6,994 nucleotides of DNA, from contig JAVHVN010000040.1 of the NCBI GenBank assembly GCA_032160545.1, positions 1 through 6,994 on the forward strand, in the 5' to 3' direction. The notes beneath the pieces were generated by a model. The model worked only from the letters and a program-made list of their open reading frames with translations, was not told the origin of the DNA and did no database searches. The position numbers and the translations under genes were made by a program. Origin of the DNA: DATGFB01 sp032160545 (lineage in GTDB: Bacteria > Actinomycetota > Actinomycetes > Mycobacteriales > Jatrophihabitantaceae). Below, in pieces: positions 5,780 through 6,994 of this stretch (position 1 is its first letter; the number at the start of each line of letters is the position of its first letter).

Positions 5780-6274
5780 TCACTCGGCGAGTTCGACGTC
5801 GAGGTCGGCGTCGGGAGCGTGCACGCGGTCGGGGTGCAGGAACACGAACCGCTTGTAGGACCAGAACCGGAAGACGGTCCCGATGCAGATGGTCGCGATG
5901 TTCACGGCGTTCATCACCAGCAGGTGGTGCTTGAAGTGCAGCGGGTACTCGAACAGCGCGATCACGACGAGGCTGAACACGAGCGTGATGATGTTGATGC
6001 TGAGGAAGATGGACGTCTCGCGACCGATCCCGGTGCGGGCGCGGTGCGAGAACGAGAAGTACCGGTTGCCGAAGTAGGTCACCGCCGTCGCGACGAAGGT
6101 GGAGATGCACTTCGCGATGATCTGGCCGTGGTCGAAGAACAGGTTGAACAGGGCGACGTCGATGACGAAGCCGACCGCGCCGACCAGCCCGAACGCTGCC
6201 AGCTCCTTCAAGAGAATGCGCCATGAGCTGCGGAGGTGACCGCGCAGCGGACGGGCGGACGGAGCGAGGGCCAT
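5780..6274 (-). CDS. GtrA-family integral membrane protein
   Basis: Seen: 164 residues with four hydrophobic segments, at about 24-47 (LAAFGLVGAVGFVIDVALF), 52-73 (IIAKCISTFVATAVTYFG), 88-112 (IFLSINIITLVFSLVVIALF) and 118-140 (LLVMNAVNIATICIGTVF). NRYFSF (70-75) and the second RFWSYKRFVF (136-145) are the aromatic-arginine motifs expected after the second and fourth segments of GtrA proteins. Known: GtrA proteins are small inner-membrane proteins that help move lipid-linked sugars for glycosylation of cell-surface polymers; related mycobacterial proteins are linked to cell-wall glycan. ATG 6274 is taken as the start; TTG 6283 is an alternative, but it lies too close to the -10. The gene is divergent from purK, an arrangement conserved in Mycobacteriales (Rv3277 beside purK in M. 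tuberculosis, from memory). The substrate is not readable from sequence. Confidence 0.92.
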   Translation of the reverse strand: MALAPSARPLRGHLRSSWRILLKELAAFGLVGAVGFVIDVALFNLFFDHGQIIAKCISTFVATAVTYFGNRYFSFSHRARTGIGRETSIFLSINIITLVFSLVVIALFEYPLHFKHHLLVMNAVNIATICIGTVFRFWSYKRFVFLHPDRVHAPDADLDVELAE

Positions 6275-6285
6275 GATGAGCAAGG

Positions 6286-6291
6286 ACCCTA
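6286..6291 (-). promoter_or_regulatory. Predicted -10 element of the GtrA gene
   Basis: TAGGGT on the minus strand (6291-6286) matches the actinobacterial TANNNT -10 form, 11 bases before ATG 6274. The start point would be near 6279-6277, leaving a leader of five bases or fewer, in line with the absence of a convincing Shine-Dalgarno sequence. No good -35 is visible. Confidence 0.5.
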
Positions 6292-6334
6292 CCGCCCGCC
6301 CCTGTGCCGGCCTGCCACGCCATTCAGCCACCGT

Positions 6335-6340
6335 TAGGCT
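6335..6340 (+). promoter_or_regulatory. Predicted -10 element of purK, leaderless
   Basis: TAGGCT (6335-6340), a TANNNT-type -10, is separated by six bases from GTG 6347, so transcription should start on the GTG itself and give a leaderless message. No Shine-Dalgarno sequence precedes the start. The matching -35 position (about 6312-6317) has no consensus. It faces away from the GtrA promoter within the same 72 bases. Confidence 0.65.
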
Positions 6341-6346
6341 GCTGCC

Positions 6347-6994
6347 GTGGACGCCCGCACCGGACTGCCCGTCGTCGGCATGGTCGGTGCCGGCCAGCTG
6401 GCACGGATGAGCCAGCAGGCGGCCATCGCGCTGGGGCAGTCGCTGCGGGTGCTCGCCGACACGCCGGACGACGGTGCCGCGATGGTGGTGGCCGACGCCG
6501 TGGTCGGCGACTACCGCTCGCTCGACGATTTGCGCAGGTTCGCCAAGGGCTGCGACGTCGTGACCTTCGACCACGAGCACGTCCCCAACGAGCACATCGC
6601 CGCCCTGGCCGCCGAGGGCATCTCCGTCCAGCCGGGCGCCCAGGCGTTGCGGTACGCGCAGGACAAGGCCGTCATGCGGCAGCGACTGACCGAGCTGGGC
6701 ATCCCGTGCCCGGCCTGGTCGGACCTCACGGTGGCGCCCGACCCGCGTGCCGCCCTCGCCGCGTTCGCGGACCAGATCGGCTGGCCGGTCGTCCTCAAGG
6801 CGACGCGGGGCGGGTACGACGGCAAGGGCGTGTGGGTGGTCGAGGGGCTCGCCGGCGCCGATGCGCTGCTCGGCTCGGGCACGCCGCTGCTGGCCGAGGA
6901 GCGGGTGCCGATCGTGCGCGAGCTCGCGGCCGACGTCGCGCGGTCCCCGTTCGGCCAGGGGGCGGTCTGGCCCGTCGTCGAGACCGTTCAGTCG
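6347..6994 (+). CDS. purK: N5-carboxyaminoimidazole ribonucleotide synthase PurK, C-terminus cut by window edge
   Basis: Seen: 216 codons from GTG 6347 to the window edge with no stop. VVGMVGAGQLARM (9-21) is the N-terminal nucleotide-fold motif, TFDHEHVP (73-80) the PurK signature, and DKAVMRQRLTELGIPCP (106-122) leads into the ATP-grasp domain, where LKATRGGYDGKGVWVV (150-165) is the glycine-rich ATP-binding loop with Lys151 and Lys160. Known: PurK uses ATP and bicarbonate to turn AIR into N5-CAIR, after which PurE makes CAIR, in de novo purine synthesis in the cytoplasm. purE would be expected to follow beyond the right edge, as in other Mycobacteriales. GTG 6347 is preferred since it follows a well-spaced -10 and gives the usual short N-terminal tail. 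It diverges from the GtrA gene. Roughly half of the usual length is present. Confidence 0.97.
   Translation, partial: MDARTGLPVVGMVGAGQLARMSQQAAIALGQSLRVLADTPDDGAAMVVADAVVGDYRSLDDLRRFAKGCDVVTFDHEHVPNEHIAALAAEGISVQPGAQALRYAQDKAVMRQRLTELGIPCPAWSDLTVAPDPRAALAAFADQIGWPVVLKATRGGYDGKGVWVVEGLAGADALLGSGTPLLAEERVPIVRELAADVARSPFGQGAVWPVVETVQS

Noticed and set aside
5819..6226. Plus-strand open frame over the GtrA gene
   Set aside because: It lacks hydrophobic or other recognisable features, whereas the minus strand gives a four-segment membrane protein with family motifs.
1..6994. Mobile element, CRISPR array, tRNA or phage attachment site
   Set aside because: I looked for terminal inverted repeats, regularly spaced repeats and cloverleaf-like sequences and found none; gene content and base use are uniform.

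Overview
The window is very GC-rich (roughly 70 % or more) DNA with the codon bias of a high-GC actinobacterium. Four things point to the Mycobacteriales (Rhodococcus/Gordonia/Nocardia/Mycobacterium-like): an actinobacterial-type SOS box (TCGAAC-N4-GTTCGA), an imuA'-imuB mutasome pair, a GtrA-family membrane gene divergent from purK, and several starts that look leaderless. The genus cannot be fixed from the sequence alone.

Layout. Left block (1-1575, minus strand): imuA' followed by imuB, overlapping by one base; imuB runs off the left edge. These are accessory proteins of the DNA-damage-induced mutagenic polymerase DnaE2. A perfect LexA box lies just before imuA', between a -35-like and a -10-like element whose predicted start point falls on the imuA' ATG. 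Middle block (1710-5182, plus strand): a large LuxR-type ATPase regulator (LAL/MalT-like) divergent from imuA', then a two-gene operon of an ArsR-type repressor and an SRPBCC/AHSA1-type protein. The operon has its own strong promoter and probable autoregulatory operator, ATGA coupling between the genes, and a long GC-rich hairpin behind it. Right block (5280-6994): a small helical protein resembling hemerythrin-like families, preceded by three tandem ribosome-binding-site-like repeats; it converges with a GtrA-family membrane gene with only four bases between the stops; the GtrA gene is divergent from purK (purine biosynthesis), which runs off the right edge.

How it works together. imuA'-imuB form one SOS transcription unit. 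The ArsR/SRPBCC pair is a self-contained regulated unit. The LAL regulator has no obvious target in the window, but it shares its upstream region with the LexA box. gtrA and purK share a 72-base divergent promoter region. I see no mobile element, CRISPR array, tRNA or rRNA. No stretch longer than about 300 bases lacks a gene. The window reads mainly as chromosomal core/housekeeping DNA with known families; the least characterised elements are the hemerythrin-like protein with its triple Shine-Dalgarno-like leader and the LAL regulator beside the LexA box.
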